NCBI GenBank assembly: GCA_017651385.1
Contig: JAGCCY010000176.1
Coordinates: forward strand, 1 to 5,276
Origin: Lachnospiraceae bacterium
GTDB lineage: Bacteria; Bacillota; Clostridia; Lachnospirales; Lachnospiraceae
Length of the DNA: 5,276 bases
Direction: 5' to 3'
Under the pieces are notes generated by a model that had not been told where the DNA came from, ran no database searches, and worked only from the letters and a program-made list of their open reading frames with translations. Positions 4,920 to 5,276 of this stretch are shown here, in pieces; position 1 is the stretch's first letter; each line of letters opens with the position of its first letter. Position numbers and translations under genes: made by a program.

Positions 4920-5276
4920 ATGAGTAAAGTTGTAAAATTCGGCGGAAGTTCTCTTGCCAGTGCCGAGCAGTTTAAAAAGGTCGGGGACATCATAAAGGCA
5001 GACCGTGAAAGAAGATATGTGGTGCCTTCGGCTCCCGGAAAGAGATTTTCGAAGGATACGAAAGTAACGGATATGTTATATTCCTGTTACGCTACCGCTA
5101 CAGGGAAGAACGGTCACGAAAAGATGGTGGGTGAGCTTAACGATATAAAAGCCAGATACACCGAGATCATCACAGGCCTCAAACTTAATCTTTCTCTTGA
5201 CGATGAGTTTACAAAGATCGCAGAGGACTTCCTTAATAAGGCGGGACGCGATTATGCCGCATCACGAGGCGAATAC
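4920..5276 (+). CDS. Aspartokinase, N-terminal part (cut by window edge)
   Basis: The first 119 residues of aspartate kinase, the enzyme that phosphorylates L-aspartate in the first step toward lysine, threonine and methionine. The frame stays open to the last base. The amino-acid kinase signature KFGGSSLA is at 6-13, followed by VVPSAPGKRFSKDTKVTDML (33-52). That is the clostridial form, which has SAPG where many aspartokinases have SAMG/SAMA. GRDYAASRGEY (109-119) matches the conserved substrate-binding SxGE region. The AGGTGG ribosome binding site (4906-4911) lies 8 nt before the ATG. No stem-loop lies in the 43-bp gap after hom, so co-transcription with pheB and hom is likely. Catalytic-domain completion and the C-terminal ACT domains lie outside the window, so the isozyme class (lysine- or threonine-sensitive) cannot be judged. 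Confidence 0.93.
   Translation, partial: MSKVVKFGGSSLASAEQFKKVGDIIKADRERRYVVPSAPGKRFSKDTKVTDMLYSCYATATGKNGHEKMVGELNDIKARYTEIITGLKLNLSLDDEFTKIAEDFLNKAGRDYAASRGEY

Overview
The window looks like chromosomal DNA from an anaerobic Firmicute of the Clostridia, most likely a Lachnospiraceae-type organism. The reasons are strong AGGAGG-type ribosome binding sites, near-consensus sigma-A promoters with 17-bp spacers, moderate GC content, a clostridial-style aspartokinase N-terminus and the gene order pheB-hom-aspartokinase. The genus cannot be fixed from this sequence. All genes look intact except the last, which the window edge cuts. No mobile element, RNA gene, CRISPR array or phage gene was seen.

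Left part (1-1258, minus strand): a lipoprotein substrate-binding protein of the branched-chain amino acid (LivJ / Peripla_BP_6) ABC-transporter class. It has its own promoter and, at the window edge, the stem of a probable terminator. It therefore looks like a single-gene unit, and no permease or ATPase gene is visible.

Divergent intergenic region (1199-1437): two back-to-back promoters face outwards. Between them lie a dyad, an 8-bp direct repeat with a 21-bp period and a small inverted repeat, all operator-like in form but unassigned.

Middle part (1383-3071, plus strand): a two-gene operon. The first gene encodes a NYN-domain (PIN-like) putative RNase with two C-terminal OST-HTH/LOTUS domains. 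The second encodes an eight-helix YhhN/TMEM86-family membrane protein (lysoplasmalogenase-like). The second gene's ribosome binding site lies inside the end of the first gene, so the two are probably translationally coupled. This pairing is the least expected part of the window.

Right part (3114-5276, plus strand): an aspartate-family amino acid operon. It contains a small HTH-like plus ACT-domain protein (PheB, UPF0735), homoserine dehydrogenase (Hom) and the start of aspartokinase. Aspartokinase makes aspartyl phosphate; aspartate-semialdehyde dehydrogenase (not in the window) converts it to the semialdehyde; Hom reduces that to homoserine for threonine and methionine. Hom has a shortened, degenerate C-terminal regulatory region, so the separate ACT protein encoded just upstream is a candidate source of amino-acid sensing.

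Three open frames can be extended upstream past their real starts. For the binding protein and pheB the extension runs into promoter elements. For hom it runs back over the end of pheB and lacks a ribosome binding site at its start. The trimmed starts are given here.
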